The notes beneath the pieces are model-generated. The model worked only from the letters and a program-made list of their open reading frames with translations, was not told the origin of the DNA and searched no databases. Of a stretch of 64,000 nucleotides of DNA, positions 54,372 to 63,700 are shown piece by piece. The position numbers were made by a program, and so were the translations under genes. Position 1 is the first letter of the stretch; every line of letters begins with the position of its first letter. This DNA is from Leeuwenhoekiella aequorea (GTDB lineage: Bacteria > Bacteroidota > Bacteroidia > Flavobacteriales > Flavobacteriaceae): the NCBI RefSeq assembly GCF_004104375.1, contig NZ_QOVM01000004.1:62001-126000 (forward strand). Reading direction: 5' to 3'.

Positions 54372-55739
54372 ATGCGATTATTTTTAATTGTTATGATCCT
54401 TGTATCACTGTCAGGATGCAAGGATTCTAAAACAGAAGGGCAAAATCAAGAGGTTGTAACAACAACCTCTGATACCCTTTCTGACGAAACGTTGTACGAT
54501 TCTATACAAAAACAGACTATCAACTATTTTTGGGAAGGTGCAAATAAAGATTCTGGTCTAGCTCCAGAACGTATTCATACTGATGACATTTACCCATCTG
54601 ACGATAGAAATATCGTAACTATAGGTGGTTCAGGTTTTGGATTTATGGCCTTGTTAGCGGGTGTTGAACGTGGTTTTATCCCTAAAGATTCCGCATTCAC
54701 CCGTTTTCAAAAAATGATTGATTTTCTTGAAAAATCAGATCGTTTTCACGGTGTCTGGCCTCATTGGTTAGATGGCACTACTGGTAAAGTAAAACCATTC
54801 AGCAAATTTGATGATGGCGGGGACCTTGTAGAAACTGCGTTTCTGGTTCAAGGAATGTTAGCAGTTGCCGAGTATTACAGAGACGGAAATGAAGAAGAGC
54901 AAGCACTTGTAGCTCAGATACAAAAACTTTGGGAAGAAGTAGAATGGGATTGGTACACTCAAGGTAAAGACACGCTATACTGGCACTGGTCTCCTAATGT
55001 AGGATGGAAAATGAATTTTCCGGTGGGTGGTTACAACGAAGCGCTCATTATGTATGTTTTAGGAGCAGCATCACCTACACATCCCATCTCAAAATCTGTA
55101 TATGAGAAAGGCTGGGCTCTTGACGGTAAAATAGCTCAAGATACTACGATGTATGGGATGAGAACAATTCTTAATCATTATGAGCACGACGCATCCCCAG
55201 TAGGTCCTATGTTTTGGGCACACTATTCTTATTTAGGTCTCGATCCTAATGATCTTACAGATCAGTATGGTGACTATTGGAAATTAAATGTGAATCACGC
55301 AAAAATTCAATATGAATATGCTGTAGAAAATCCTAAAGGATTTAAAGGGTATGGTCCAGAGGTATGGGGTATGACATCCAGTTATTCTATGAAAGGTTAT
55401 GCAGGTCACAGACCTGATAATGATTTAGGAGTAATTTCTCCTACTGCTGCTTTATCTTCTATGCCTTACACCCCTAAAGAAAGTACAGCATTTCTACGCA
55501 ATATGTACACAAACCTAGATACACTAGTAGGGAAATATGGTCCTTATGATGCATTTAGCCTAGAAAACGACTGGTATTTACCTAGATATCTAGCAATAGA
55601 TCAAGGGCCTATTCCGGTTATGATCGAGAATTACAGAAGTGGTTTACTTTGGAAACTATTTATGAAGAATGAAGATGTATTAACGGGATTAAAAAAACTT
55701 GGTTTTAATAGTCCGTACTTAAAAACTGAAGAAAATTAA
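54372..55739 (+). CDS. GH144-like (glycoamylase-domain) lipoprotein, copy 1
   Basis: 455 residues. Lipobox SLSGC. The (alpha/alpha)6 domain of the PF10091/GH144 type is shown by TINYFWEGANKDSGLAPER, GFGFMALLAGVERGFI, FHGVWPHWLDGTTGKV, FDDGGDLVETAFLVQGML, WHWSPNVGWKMNFPVGGYNEALIMY and a late YLAIDQGPIPVMIENYRSGLLWKLF. Characterised GH144 enzymes are endo-beta-1,2-glucanases releasing sophorooligosaccharides. It follows SusD by 17 bases. The protein is likely at the outer membrane surface or in the periplasm. Family activity is known for only some members, so the exact linkage is inferred. Confidence 0.83.
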   Translation: MRLFLIVMILVSLSGCKDSKTEGQNQEVVTTTSDTLSDETLYDSIQKQTINYFWEGANKDSGLAPERIHTDDIYPSDDRNIVTIGGSGFGFMALLAGVERGFIPKDSAFTRFQKMIDFLEKSDRFHGVWPHWLDGTTGKVKPFSKFDDGGDLVETAFLVQGMLAVAEYYRDGNEEEQALVAQIQKLWEEVEWDWYTQGKDTLYWHWSPNVGWKMNFPVGGYNEALIMYVLGAASPTHPISKSVYEKGWALDGKIAQDTTMYGMRTILNHYEHDASPVGPMFWAHYSYLGLDPNDLTDQYGDYWKLNVNHAKIQYEYAVENPKGFKGYGPEVWGMTSSYSMKGYAGHRPDNDLGVISPTAALSSMPYTPKESTAFLRNMYTNLDTLVGKYGPYDAFSLENDWYLPRYLAIDQGPIPVMIENYRSGLLWKLFMKNEDVLTGLKKLGFNSPYLKTEEN

Positions 55740-57126
55740 AAATTCAATCTACATAGCATTTCTAATAATCTTTCTAGGATGTTCTAGCGACAGTGGTGAT
55801 TCTGTCGCAGAACTTCCTGAAGAAAATCCAGATTCGGGAGGAGAAACACCTACTCCCGAACCTGAGATTTCTGATACTGAATTATTAGATCTCACGCAAA
55901 GAGAGACTTTTAAATATTTTTGGGACTTCGCAAATACAGATTCAGGTGCAGCTCGTGAGCGTTATATTCCTTCAAATCCTTCGCAAGATCAAAACACGGT
56001 CACCACAGGTGGAACGGGTTTTGGTTTAATGGGAATTCTTGTAGGTTTAGAGCGCCAGTTTGTAACACGTACTGAAGCGGTAAACCGACTAACAAAAATT
56101 TTAAATTTCTTAGAAAACGCAGATCGTTTTCACGGAGCCTGGTCGCACTGGATTCACGGCACTACAGGAAAAACACTTCCCTTTAGCGCACTTGATGATG
56201 GAGCAGACTTAGTTGAGACCGCATTCCTCGCTCAAGGTCTTATTACTGTTGGCGAGTATTTTAAAGAGGGTTCTACCGAAGAAAAATTGCTTTCTCAGCA
56301 GGCGTTTACTCTTGTTGATGGTATCGAATGGAACTGGTTTACCCAAGGTCAAAATGTGCTGTACTGGCACTGGAGTCCTAATAATGATTTTGCTATAAAA
56401 TTGATGTTACAAGGCTATAATGAAACACTCATAACGTACATTCTGGCTGCTGCTTCCAAAGAGTATAGTATTTCTGAAGCTGTATATAATCAAGGTTGGG
56501 CTATAAATGGTTCTATAAAGTCCGGTGCTTCTGCTTTTGGCTATCCTTTAGAAGTGAAGCATGCGGGTGCAGAACAAACCGGTGGACCTTTATTTTGGGC
56601 ACATTATTCACATATGGGTCTTAATCCTTTTGGGCTTTCTGACTCCTATGTAAATTATGAAACTGCAACTGTAAATCACGCTTTGAGTAACTATGCTTAT
56701 TGTGTACAAAATCCCTTAGGATGGCGGGATTATGGTAAAAACTTTTGGGGACTTACGGCAAGTTACACGCTTAATGCAGACGGAAGTCTGGGTTATAAAG
56801 CACACAGACCCGGCAATGACACCGGCGTAATATCCCCCACAGCAGCTTTAAGTTCGTTCCCCTATACCCCGAACGAATCGATGTCTGCTTTACGCGGATT
56901 TTACAGTTTAAGAAATATTTTATTAGGACCAGCTGGCTTTTATGATGCCTTTAGTCCGTCACAGAACTATGCGGTTGCAGAAGCTTATCTGGCAATTGAC
57001 CAAGGACCCATATTAGTAATGATAGAGAACCACAGAACCGGTTTACTTTGGAAACTATTTATGCAAAACGAACGTGTACAGGCAGGTCTCGATAAACTAA
57101 ATTTTCAGTATACAATACCTCAATAA
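55735..57126 (+). CDS. GH144-like lipoprotein, copy 2, non-ATG start
   Basis: About 463 residues and a clear paralogue of the preceding gene (FHGAWSHWIHGTTGKTLPF, LDDGADLVETAFLAQGLI, YLAIDQGPILVMIENHRTGLLWKLF). The N-terminus reads KNSIYIAFLIIFLGCSSDSGD, a good lipoprotein signal, but no ATG, GTG or TTG precedes it. An in-frame stop lies at 55720. Candidates are ATT 55735-55737, overlapping the previous stop as ATTAA, or CTG 55726. Initiation at the first ATG after this (56029) would remove the signal peptide and about 98 residues of a conserved domain. Frame is otherwise intact. Confidence 0.8.
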   Translation: MKNSIYIAFLIIFLGCSSDSGDSVAELPEENPDSGGETPTPEPEISDTELLDLTQRETFKYFWDFANTDSGAARERYIPSNPSQDQNTVTTGGTGFGLMGILVGLERQFVTRTEAVNRLTKILNFLENADRFHGAWSHWIHGTTGKTLPFSALDDGADLVETAFLAQGLITVGEYFKEGSTEEKLLSQQAFTLVDGIEWNWFTQGQNVLYWHWSPNNDFAIKLMLQGYNETLITYILAAASKEYSISEAVYNQGWAINGSIKSGASAFGYPLEVKHAGAEQTGGPLFWAHYSHMGLNPFGLSDSYVNYETATVNHALSNYAYCVQNPLGWRDYGKNFWGLTASYTLNADGSLGYKAHRPGNDTGVISPTAALSSFPYTPNESMSALRGFYSLRNILLGPAGFYDAFSPSQNYAVAEAYLAIDQGPILVMIENHRTGLLWKLFMQNERVQAGLDKLNFQYTIPQ

Positions 57127-57133
57127 ATAATTT

Positions 57134-57913
57134 ATGAAAACACAACTCATAGTATTTTTAACGCTTTTATATTCAGGATTTACGGTGGCGCAAGAGAGTT
57201 TTGAACCTGCTGTATATCACAGTGAGGCAGATAGTTTACAATACCGTATTCAATATCCCTTAAATTACGATGAGACAAAAAAATATCCACTGATTCTGTT
57301 TATGCACGGTGCGGGAGAGCGCGGTTCAAACAATACATCTCAGTTAACTCACGGGGCAAAGCTTTTTGCAAATACTGGTAATCGCAATGCGTTTCCGGCA
57401 ATTGTAATTTTTCCGCAGTGCCCTGCAGATTCATACTGGGCAAATGTAGATGTAGATCGCAATAGCGCTCCTGTTGGCATCACCTTTCACCCAGACAAAA
57501 AGCCAACACCACATCTTAGGATGGCGACAGAATTAGTGAATAGTTTTATAAAAGACGGCAAAGTAGATACGACTCGTGTCTATGTTGCCGGTCTTTCTAT
57601 GGGCGGTATGGGAACGTATGAGATTGTTCAGCGCAACCCTTCTTTATTTGCTGCGGCTATCGCTATTTGCGGAGCAGGAAGTACAGAAAGTGCCACAAAA
57701 TATTCCGCTAGCACCCCTTTTTGGATAATTCACGGTGCAAAGGATGATGTGGTTAACCCTATCTATTCTATAGAAATGGCGCACGCAATGCTACAAGCAG
57801 GAGCTACTCCACGTGTTACAATTTATGAGCATGCTAATCATAACAGCTGGGATCCTGCATTTGCAGAACCAGACTTTTTACAATGGCTTTTTAGTCATAC
57901 CCAACAAAACTAA
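57134..57913 (+). CDS. secreted alpha/beta-hydrolase, feruloyl-esterase/phospholipase-like
   Basis: 259 residues, signal peptide to FTVAQ. Oxyanion region LFMHGAGERGSNN, nucleophile Ser155 in GLSMGG, acid in IHGAKDDVV and His in YEHANHNSWD complete the triad. This is the polyhydroxybutyrate-depolymerase/CE1-like group that removes acyl groups from polysaccharides. It sits 7 bases after the second GH144-like gene, so it probably deacylates the imported or surface-bound glycan. The acyl group is not known. Confidence 0.82.
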   Translation: MKTQLIVFLTLLYSGFTVAQESFEPAVYHSEADSLQYRIQYPLNYDETKKYPLILFMHGAGERGSNNTSQLTHGAKLFANTGNRNAFPAIVIFPQCPADSYWANVDVDRNSAPVGITFHPDKKPTPHLRMATELVNSFIKDGKVDTTRVYVAGLSMGGMGTYEIVQRNPSLFAAAIAICGAGSTESATKYSASTPFWIIHGAKDDVVNPIYSIEMAHAMLQAGATPRVTIYEHANHNSWDPAFAEPDFLQWLFSHTQQN

Positions 57914-57936
57914 AAAATACAATTGCAACTAGAATT

Positions 57937-60213
57937 ATGAAAAATACACTCCCTAAATTTTTACTCGTTTTAGCAATCGCAAGCTTTGGCTCTGCAGTTG
58001 CTCAAAAACAACAAGCTATCCCAGAAGTAGAAGCATTGTTGAAAAAAATGACTCTTGAAGAAAAAATAGGTCAGCTTAACTTACTTACTCCCGGCGGCGG
58101 CGTTGCTACAGGCTCTGTAGTAAGTAAAAATGTTGAAGAAAAAATTAAAGCCGGAAATGTAGGTGGTTTATTTGGTGTTTCGGGACCTGATAAAATAAGA
58201 CAAGCACAAGAAATTGCTGTTAAAAAAACACGCCTGGGTATTCCGTTACTTATAGGATCTGATATTATACACGGTTATAAAACAACCTTCCCTACTCCAC
58301 TGGGTTTATCTAGCAGCTGGGATATGAATCTTATTGAGCAGACAGCTCAGATTGCTGCTAAAGAGGCTACCGCAGATGGTATTAATTGGAATTTCTCTCC
58401 TATGGTTGACATTGCACGTGACCCGCGCTGGGGACGAATTGCTGAAGGTGCTGGAGAAGACCCTTATTTAGGATCGCAAGTAGCAAAAGCAATGGTACGC
58501 GGATACCAGCAAAAAGATCTTACAAACGAGGCTACTATGATAGCGACTGTAAAGCATTTTGCATTATATGGAGCTTCAGAAGGTGGTCGTGATTACAACA
58601 CCACAGACATGAGCCGCGTGCGCATGTTTAATGAATATTTACCACCCTATAAAGCGGCTATAGATGCCGGTGCAGAAAGTGTGATGAGTTCGTTTAACGA
58701 TGTTGACGGTGTTCCTGCAAGTGGTAATAAATGGCTATTAACAGATTTGTTAAGAGACAAGTGGGGTTTTGAGGGATTTGTAGTTTCAGATTACACCAGC
58801 GTTAATGAAATGATCGCTCACGGTATGGGGGATTTACAAGCAGTATCTGCATTATCAATAAATGCCGGCCTGGATATGGATATGGTAGGAGAAGGTTTCC
58901 TAACTACTTTAAAGAAATCTGTTGATGAAGGAAAAGTTTCCGAAGAGACTATTACACAAGCTTGTCGTCGTATTCTGGTAGCTAAATATAAGTTAGGCCT
59001 TTTTAAAGACCCGTATAAATATTCAGATAGTAAAAGACCAAAGCGCGATATCTTAACTGATGCAAATAAAAAGCTTGCTCGTGAGGCTGCTCGTAAATCT
59101 TTTGTATTATTTAAAAACGAAAACAATACGCTGCCACTTTCTAAAACTGCAAAAATCGCTCTTGTAGGACCTTTAGCAGACAGCAAGAACAATATGTTAG
59201 GAACTTGGGCTCCTACTGGTGACCCTCAACTGTCAGTATCTATATTAGAAGGATTAAAAAATGTGGCTCCTAATGCACGTATAACCTACGCAAAAGGTGC
59301 TAACATCTCTAATGATACTTCGTTTGCTAAAAAAGTAAATGTGTTTGGACCTCGACTTGAAATTTCTGAGGAAAGTGCGGAAGCATTACTAGCCGAAGCA
59401 TTAAAAGCAGCAGAAAATGCAGATGTAATTGTAGCTGTTGTAGGTGAAGCAAGTGAAATGAGCGGAGAAGCTGCAAGTCGTACAGATATTTCAATACCAG
59501 AAAGTCAAAAGGTATTGATACGCGAACTTACAAAAACTGGAAAGCCTGTTGTATTAGCTCTTATGAGTGGTCGCCCACTTGTTATTATGGAAGAATTAGA
59601 TCTGCCTGTAAGTATTTTACAAATCTGGCATCCAGGTATTGAAGCTGGTAATGCAGTTGCAGATGTTCTTTTTGGTGATTACAATCCTTCAGGTAAACTT
59701 ACTGCAACCTGGCCACGCAATGTAGGTCAAATACCTATATATCACAGTGAGAAAAACACAGGTCGTCCTGCCCCTTCTGAAGCTTTTGAGAAATTTAAAT
59801 CTCAATATTTAGATGCTCCTAATGCACCTTTATTAGCATTTGGATTTGGAATGAGCTACACCACTTTTGACTATAAAAACCTTCAAGTAAGCAAAAAAGA
59901 AATCGCACAAGGTGAAGCTATCGAAGTAAGTGTTGACGTGACTAACACCGGTGCGTATGATGGAACCGAAATTGTACAATTATACCTACACGATGTGGTG
60001 CGTAGTCTTACACCTCCTATGCGAACATTAAAAGGTTTTGAAAATGTATTTTTAAAGAAGGGCGAGACTAAAACAGTTGTCTTGACTCTACAGGCAGATG
60101 ATCTTAAATTCTATAATGGATCTTTAGATTTTGTTGCTGAAGCCGGTGATTTTGAAATTTTTGTAGGCGGTGATAGCAATGCTTCACTAAAAGAAACGTT
60201 TACTTTAAACTAA
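57937..60213 (+). CDS. GH3 beta-glucosidase (BglX-like)
   Basis: 758 residues, signal peptide to SAVAQ, placing it in the periplasm. The GH3 N-terminal barrel has KTTFPTPLGLSSSWD, NFSPMVDIARDPRWGRIAEG, TVKHFALYG and nucleophile Asp285 in VVSDYTS. The GH3 C-terminal domain carries the likely acid/base Glu about 511 in MSGEAASR, and a fibronectin-III-like domain closes the protein (about 655-750). It would hydrolyse beta-linked gluco-oligosaccharides to glucose, here probably sophorose-type products of the GH144-like enzymes. Tyr follows the nucleophile where BglX has Trp. Spaced 23 bases from the esterase. Confidence 0.92.
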   Translation: MKNTLPKFLLVLAIASFGSAVAQKQQAIPEVEALLKKMTLEEKIGQLNLLTPGGGVATGSVVSKNVEEKIKAGNVGGLFGVSGPDKIRQAQEIAVKKTRLGIPLLIGSDIIHGYKTTFPTPLGLSSSWDMNLIEQTAQIAAKEATADGINWNFSPMVDIARDPRWGRIAEGAGEDPYLGSQVAKAMVRGYQQKDLTNEATMIATVKHFALYGASEGGRDYNTTDMSRVRMFNEYLPPYKAAIDAGAESVMSSFNDVDGVPASGNKWLLTDLLRDKWGFEGFVVSDYTSVNEMIAHGMGDLQAVSALSINAGLDMDMVGEGFLTTLKKSVDEGKVSEETITQACRRILVAKYKLGLFKDPYKYSDSKRPKRDILTDANKKLAREAARKSFVLFKNENNTLPLSKTAKIALVGPLADSKNNMLGTWAPTGDPQLSVSILEGLKNVAPNARITYAKGANISNDTSFAKKVNVFGPRLEISEESAEALLAEALKAAENADVIVAVVGEASEMSGEAASRTDISIPESQKVLIRELTKTGKPVVLALMSGRPLVIMEELDLPVSILQIWHPGIEAGNAVADVLFGDYNPSGKLTATWPRNVGQIPIYHSEKNTGRPAPSEAFEKFKSQYLDAPNAPLLAFGFGMSYTTFDYKNLQVSKKEIAQGEAIEVSVDVTNTGAYDGTEIVQLYLHDVVRSLTPPMRTLKGFENVFLKKGETKTVVLTLQADDLKFYNGSLDFVAEAGDFEIFVGGDSNASLKETFTLN

Positions 60214-60230
60214 ACAAAAAATATAAGTAG

Positions 60231-61136
60231 ATGAAACGCCAGATCAGTATTCTTTTTTTATTCCTGTTTGCAGGAATACTTACACATGCACAAGAAAAAT
60301 ATGTAGGTCAGATATATGCTGATCTGGTAAAGTCTACGCATACGTATTCAGACTCTTTGAAACTGGATTTTTATTCAGCTAAAGAAAATGAAAAAGACGC
60401 TGCCAGACCGCTTATAATTTTGGTTCACGGTGGTGGTTTTTCTGGTGGTAAGCGGGACAATCCTTTAGAAGTACAATTTTCTCAGGCGATGGCAGCAAAG
60501 GGTTATGCTGTTGCATCTATAAGCTATACACTTACCCGAAAAGGTAAATCGACAGGATTTGGTTGTAATTGTCCTTCCTCTGAAAAAATAGAGACTTTTA
60601 AGCAAACCACAGAAGACATATTAAAAGCAACTAACTTTCTAATAGCTGAAAGTAAATTTGCGTTTGACAGATCTAAAATTGTGCTTGCGGGTAGTAGCGC
60701 CGGCGCTGAGGGTATTTTAAATACTGCTTATATGTCTAGTCATCCTGATTTTAAAGAACTAGGAACTTATCCTAAATATGCTGCTGTAGTATCACTTGCA
60801 GGAGCTGTAGTTGATGCCAGATATATTACAAAACATAATGCAATTCCCGGGCTATTCATACACGGTGATGCAGATAATTTAGTTCCATACAACAGTCAGC
60901 CTCATCACTTTTGTAGCTCAGAAACTCCCGGTTTTTTACCCTTAGATGGTGATGCGTTTATTGCAGAACGTCTTAAAAAATTAGATGCATCCTATATGTT
61001 GCTAACTGCAGAAGGCGGTAATCACGACTGGGCAAATTTGGGTTATGCATTTGTTAATGAGATTGCTGAATTTTTAAATTCAGTAGTAAACGAAGGCACA
61101 TTAATTCAAGAATCCATGTCTGTTACTAAAAAATAA
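60231..61136 (+). CDS. secreted alpha/beta-hydrolase esterase (lipase/carboxylesterase-like)
   Basis: 301 residues, signal peptide to ILTHAQ. Oxyanion hole LVHGGGFSGGKRDN, nucleophile Ser156 in GSSAG, acid Asp in FIHGDADNLVPY and His in EGGNHDWANLGY. This is the esterase/lipase fold used by several acetyl-xylan-type carbohydrate esterases. A GCNCPSS loop with two close Cys is unusual. It is a second, unrelated esterase in the same operon, which implies that the substrate carries ester groups. Confidence 0.8.
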   Translation: MKRQISILFLFLFAGILTHAQEKYVGQIYADLVKSTHTYSDSLKLDFYSAKENEKDAARPLIILVHGGGFSGGKRDNPLEVQFSQAMAAKGYAVASISYTLTRKGKSTGFGCNCPSSEKIETFKQTTEDILKATNFLIAESKFAFDRSKIVLAGSSAGAEGILNTAYMSSHPDFKELGTYPKYAAVVSLAGAVVDARYITKHNAIPGLFIHGDADNLVPYNSQPHHFCSSETPGFLPLDGDAFIAERLKKLDASYMLLTAEGGNHDWANLGYAFVNEIAEFLNSVVNEGTLIQESMSVTKK

Positions 61137-61140
61137 AAAA

Positions 61141-62784
61141 ATGAAGAAGTTACTTTTAGCTTATTTACTCTTAGTACTAGTTTCAGCTTGTAAAGAGAGT
61201 GCTAAAGAACAAGTAACTGCAGAAGTAATTTCTAAACAGCCTAATATTATTTTTATAATGTCTGATGATCATGCATATCAAGCTATAAGCGCTTATGATC
61301 ATCCTGTAAGTAAGTTAGCACCCACACCTAATATAGATCGTATCGCCGAGAATGGCATGCGCATGGATCGTGCTTACGTTACAAATTCTATATGCGGTCC
61401 CAGCCGTGCAGTAATCCTTACTGGAAAACACAGTCACATAAATGGCTTTCGTCAAAATGGGGATCGCTTTAATGGGGATCAACCTACGTTGCCTAAAAAG
61501 CTCAAAGAACTTGGATATACGACCTCAATACTTGGTAAGTGGCACTTAGATGGATACCCCCAAGGATTTGATTATTGGAATATCATACAGGATCAAGGTA
61601 ATTACTACAATCCTAATTTTATAAAAGACGGCGACACTACACAAGTTGAAGGCTATGCTACAGATATCATCACAGCAGATGCAATTAAATGGCTAGATAA
61701 ACAGCGCGATACCAGCAAGCCATTTTTTATGATGGTACATCACAAAGCTCCGCATCGCAATTGGATGCCTGCTTTGCGCCACGTAAATAAATATGATTCG
61801 GTTACCTTTCCATTACCAGAAACCTATTTTGCAGATAATAAAGGTCAACAAGCTGCTCAAGAACAGCTGCAAACAATCTATACAGATATGTATGAAGGTC
61901 ACGATTTAAAAATGACCAAAACTCAAGGTAATCCGCAACTTGCGCATAATCCATGGACTACAGATTTTGACCGTATGACTCCGCAACAACGTAAAACCTG
62001 GGACGCGGCATATCAACCTAAAAACGATGCTTTTCATAAAGCAAACTTACACGGGGAGGAACTCGCCGTATGGAAGGGCCAACGGTATTTACAAGATTAT
62101 ATGGCTACAATTGCAGCTGTTGATGAAGGCGTAGGTTCTATTCTCGACTATTTAGAAGCTAATAATCTAGACAAGAATACGATTGTTGTTTATACCTCAG
62201 ATCAAGGATTTTATCTTGGAGAAAAGGGCTTTTTTGATAAGCGTTTTATGTACGAAGAATCATACCGAACCCCGCTTTTAATTCAGTATCCAAATTCTAT
62301 AAAAGCAGGAACTACCAGCGATGCATTGGTTCAAAATCTGGATTTTGCCCAAACTTTCTTAGATTATGCAAATGGTACTAATCTTACTAAAGATATGCAG
62401 GGTCAATCATTGAGACCGGTTCTAGAACAAAAAATAGGAGAGGCAGATTTTAGATCTGTTTTATATTACCATTATTATGATTTTCCGGCATTTCATATGG
62501 TTAAGAAGCATTATGGGGTAAGCACAAAGCGCTATAAACTGATGCATTTTTATGATGATATTGATGCTTGGGAATTTTATGACCTTAAAACGGACCCTTC
62601 AGAAATTCATAATAAAATTGATGATCCTGCTTACGCTGACGTTATATTACGCTTACATAAACAATTAGACTCTATACAAAACGTCTATGGAGTTACACAA
62701 AAAGAATTTGAGCAAGCTCCTAAAGAGCGCGTGGCCAAAGAATATCAGAATTTTAGAAGATTGCGCGGTACACCTATGAAGTAA
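61141..62784 (+). CDS. sulfatase-family lipoprotein (formylglycine-type)
   Basis: 547 residues. Lipobox LVSAC. NIIFIMSDDHAYQAIS holds the metal-binding Asp pair. Cys85 in the motif CGPSRAVILTG fits C-x-P-S-R-x-x-x-L-T-G and would be matured to formylglycine. GKWHLDGYPQGFDYW, HHKAPHRNW and YTSDQGFYLGEKGFFDKRF complete the active site. Length and motif order match S1 sulfatases such as N-acetylglucosamine- or iduronate-type enzymes, but the subfamily is not clear. Some members hydrolyse phosphodiesters or phosphonates instead. Gap of 4 bases after the esterase. Confidence 0.88.
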   Translation: MKKLLLAYLLLVLVSACKESAKEQVTAEVISKQPNIIFIMSDDHAYQAISAYDHPVSKLAPTPNIDRIAENGMRMDRAYVTNSICGPSRAVILTGKHSHINGFRQNGDRFNGDQPTLPKKLKELGYTTSILGKWHLDGYPQGFDYWNIIQDQGNYYNPNFIKDGDTTQVEGYATDIITADAIKWLDKQRDTSKPFFMMVHHKAPHRNWMPALRHVNKYDSVTFPLPETYFADNKGQQAAQEQLQTIYTDMYEGHDLKMTKTQGNPQLAHNPWTTDFDRMTPQQRKTWDAAYQPKNDAFHKANLHGEELAVWKGQRYLQDYMATIAAVDEGVGSILDYLEANNLDKNTIVVYTSDQGFYLGEKGFFDKRFMYEESYRTPLLIQYPNSIKAGTTSDALVQNLDFAQTFLDYANGTNLTKDMQGQSLRPVLEQKIGEADFRSVLYYHYYDFPAFHMVKKHYGVSTKRYKLMHFYDDIDAWEFYDLKTDPSEIHNKIDDPAYADVILRLHKQLDSIQNVYGVTQKEFEQAPKERVAKEYQNFRRLRGTPMK

Positions 62785-62860
62785 CTTAATGTTCAAATAA
62801 AGTAAGAGAGTCTAATTTGGCTTTGTATAATCGTACTTTTATAAATTAAATAAATTCAAA

Positions 62861-63700
62861 ATGAAAACACTTCTCTACACGCTAATCTTCGTTTTTAGTA
62901 TTACAGGGCTTTGTGCACAAGAACTAGGACTTATGAGCTACAACATTCGGTTAGCTACAGAGTCTGATGGTGAGAATGCCTGGAGCGAGCGTAAAGAATT
63001 TCTAAAAAACCAGGTGCTCTTCTATGCTCCAGATGTGATGGGAATACAGGAAGCTTTACCAGAGCAAATGCAGTACTTAAATGATAATCTCAAAGACTAT
63101 AAATCACTTGGAGTAGGTCGAGAAGGTGAAAATAAAGGAGAGTTTTCTGCACTTTTCTACAATGCTGCCAAACTAGATGTTTTAAAAAGCGATACATTCT
63201 GGCTTTCTGAAACTCCTGATACCATTTCCACAGGATGGGATGCTGCTTTGCCTCGTATTTGTACCTATGCATTATTTCAAGATAAAAGCTCCAGCGAAAA
63301 ATTCTATGTTTTTAATACACATTTTGACCACGTAGGAGTTGAAGCACGCAAAAAAGCTTCAGAACTTATTCTTGCAAAAATGAACGAATTAAATACTGAA
63401 AATGTTGATGTATTCTTAACTGGAGATTTAAATCTGGAGCCAGACAGTGCGCCTATAGCTGTATTAAAATCAGATTTATTTGACACTTATGACATTGCAC
63501 CTATGGGTCCTTTTGGACCATCAGGAACCTATAATGGATTTAATTTTAACGAGCCTGTAACCCGACGTATAGATTATATTTTTCAAGGAAAATCAAATAC
63601 AAATCTAGTTTTAAAACACGCTGTATTAAGTGATTCTAAGAATTTACGATATGCTTCTGATCATTTACCTATTTATGTTTTAATAAAATTACAACCGTAA
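62861..63700 (+). CDS. secreted endonuclease/exonuclease/phosphatase-fold protein
   Basis: 279 residues, signal peptide to GLCAQ. Motifs are LMSYNIRLATESDGENAW, VMGIQEALPEQM, FNTHFDHVGVEARKKAS, VFLTGDLNLEPDS and a closing RRIDYIFQG...YASDHLPIYV. This version recurs in Bacteroidota PULs and is annotated as an EEP-family hydrolase acting on phosphodiesters. It follows the sulfatase by 76 bases, so it may have its own promoter. On a decorated glucan it could remove a phosphodiester substituent; that is inference. Confidence 0.8.
   Translation: MKTLLYTLIFVFSITGLCAQELGLMSYNIRLATESDGENAWSERKEFLKNQVLFYAPDVMGIQEALPEQMQYLNDNLKDYKSLGVGREGENKGEFSALFYNAAKLDVLKSDTFWLSETPDTISTGWDAALPRICTYALFQDKSSSEKFYVFNTHFDHVGVEARKKASELILAKMNELNTENVDVFLTGDLNLEPDSAPIAVLKSDLFDTYDIAPMGPFGPSGTYNGFNFNEPVTRRIDYIFQGKSNTNLVLKHAVLSDSKNLRYASDHLPIYVLIKLQP

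Noticed and set aside
56029-57126. GH144-like copy 2 starting at ATG 56029
   Set aside because: Conserved GH144 residues and a lipoprotein signal are encoded in frame upstream to 55735.
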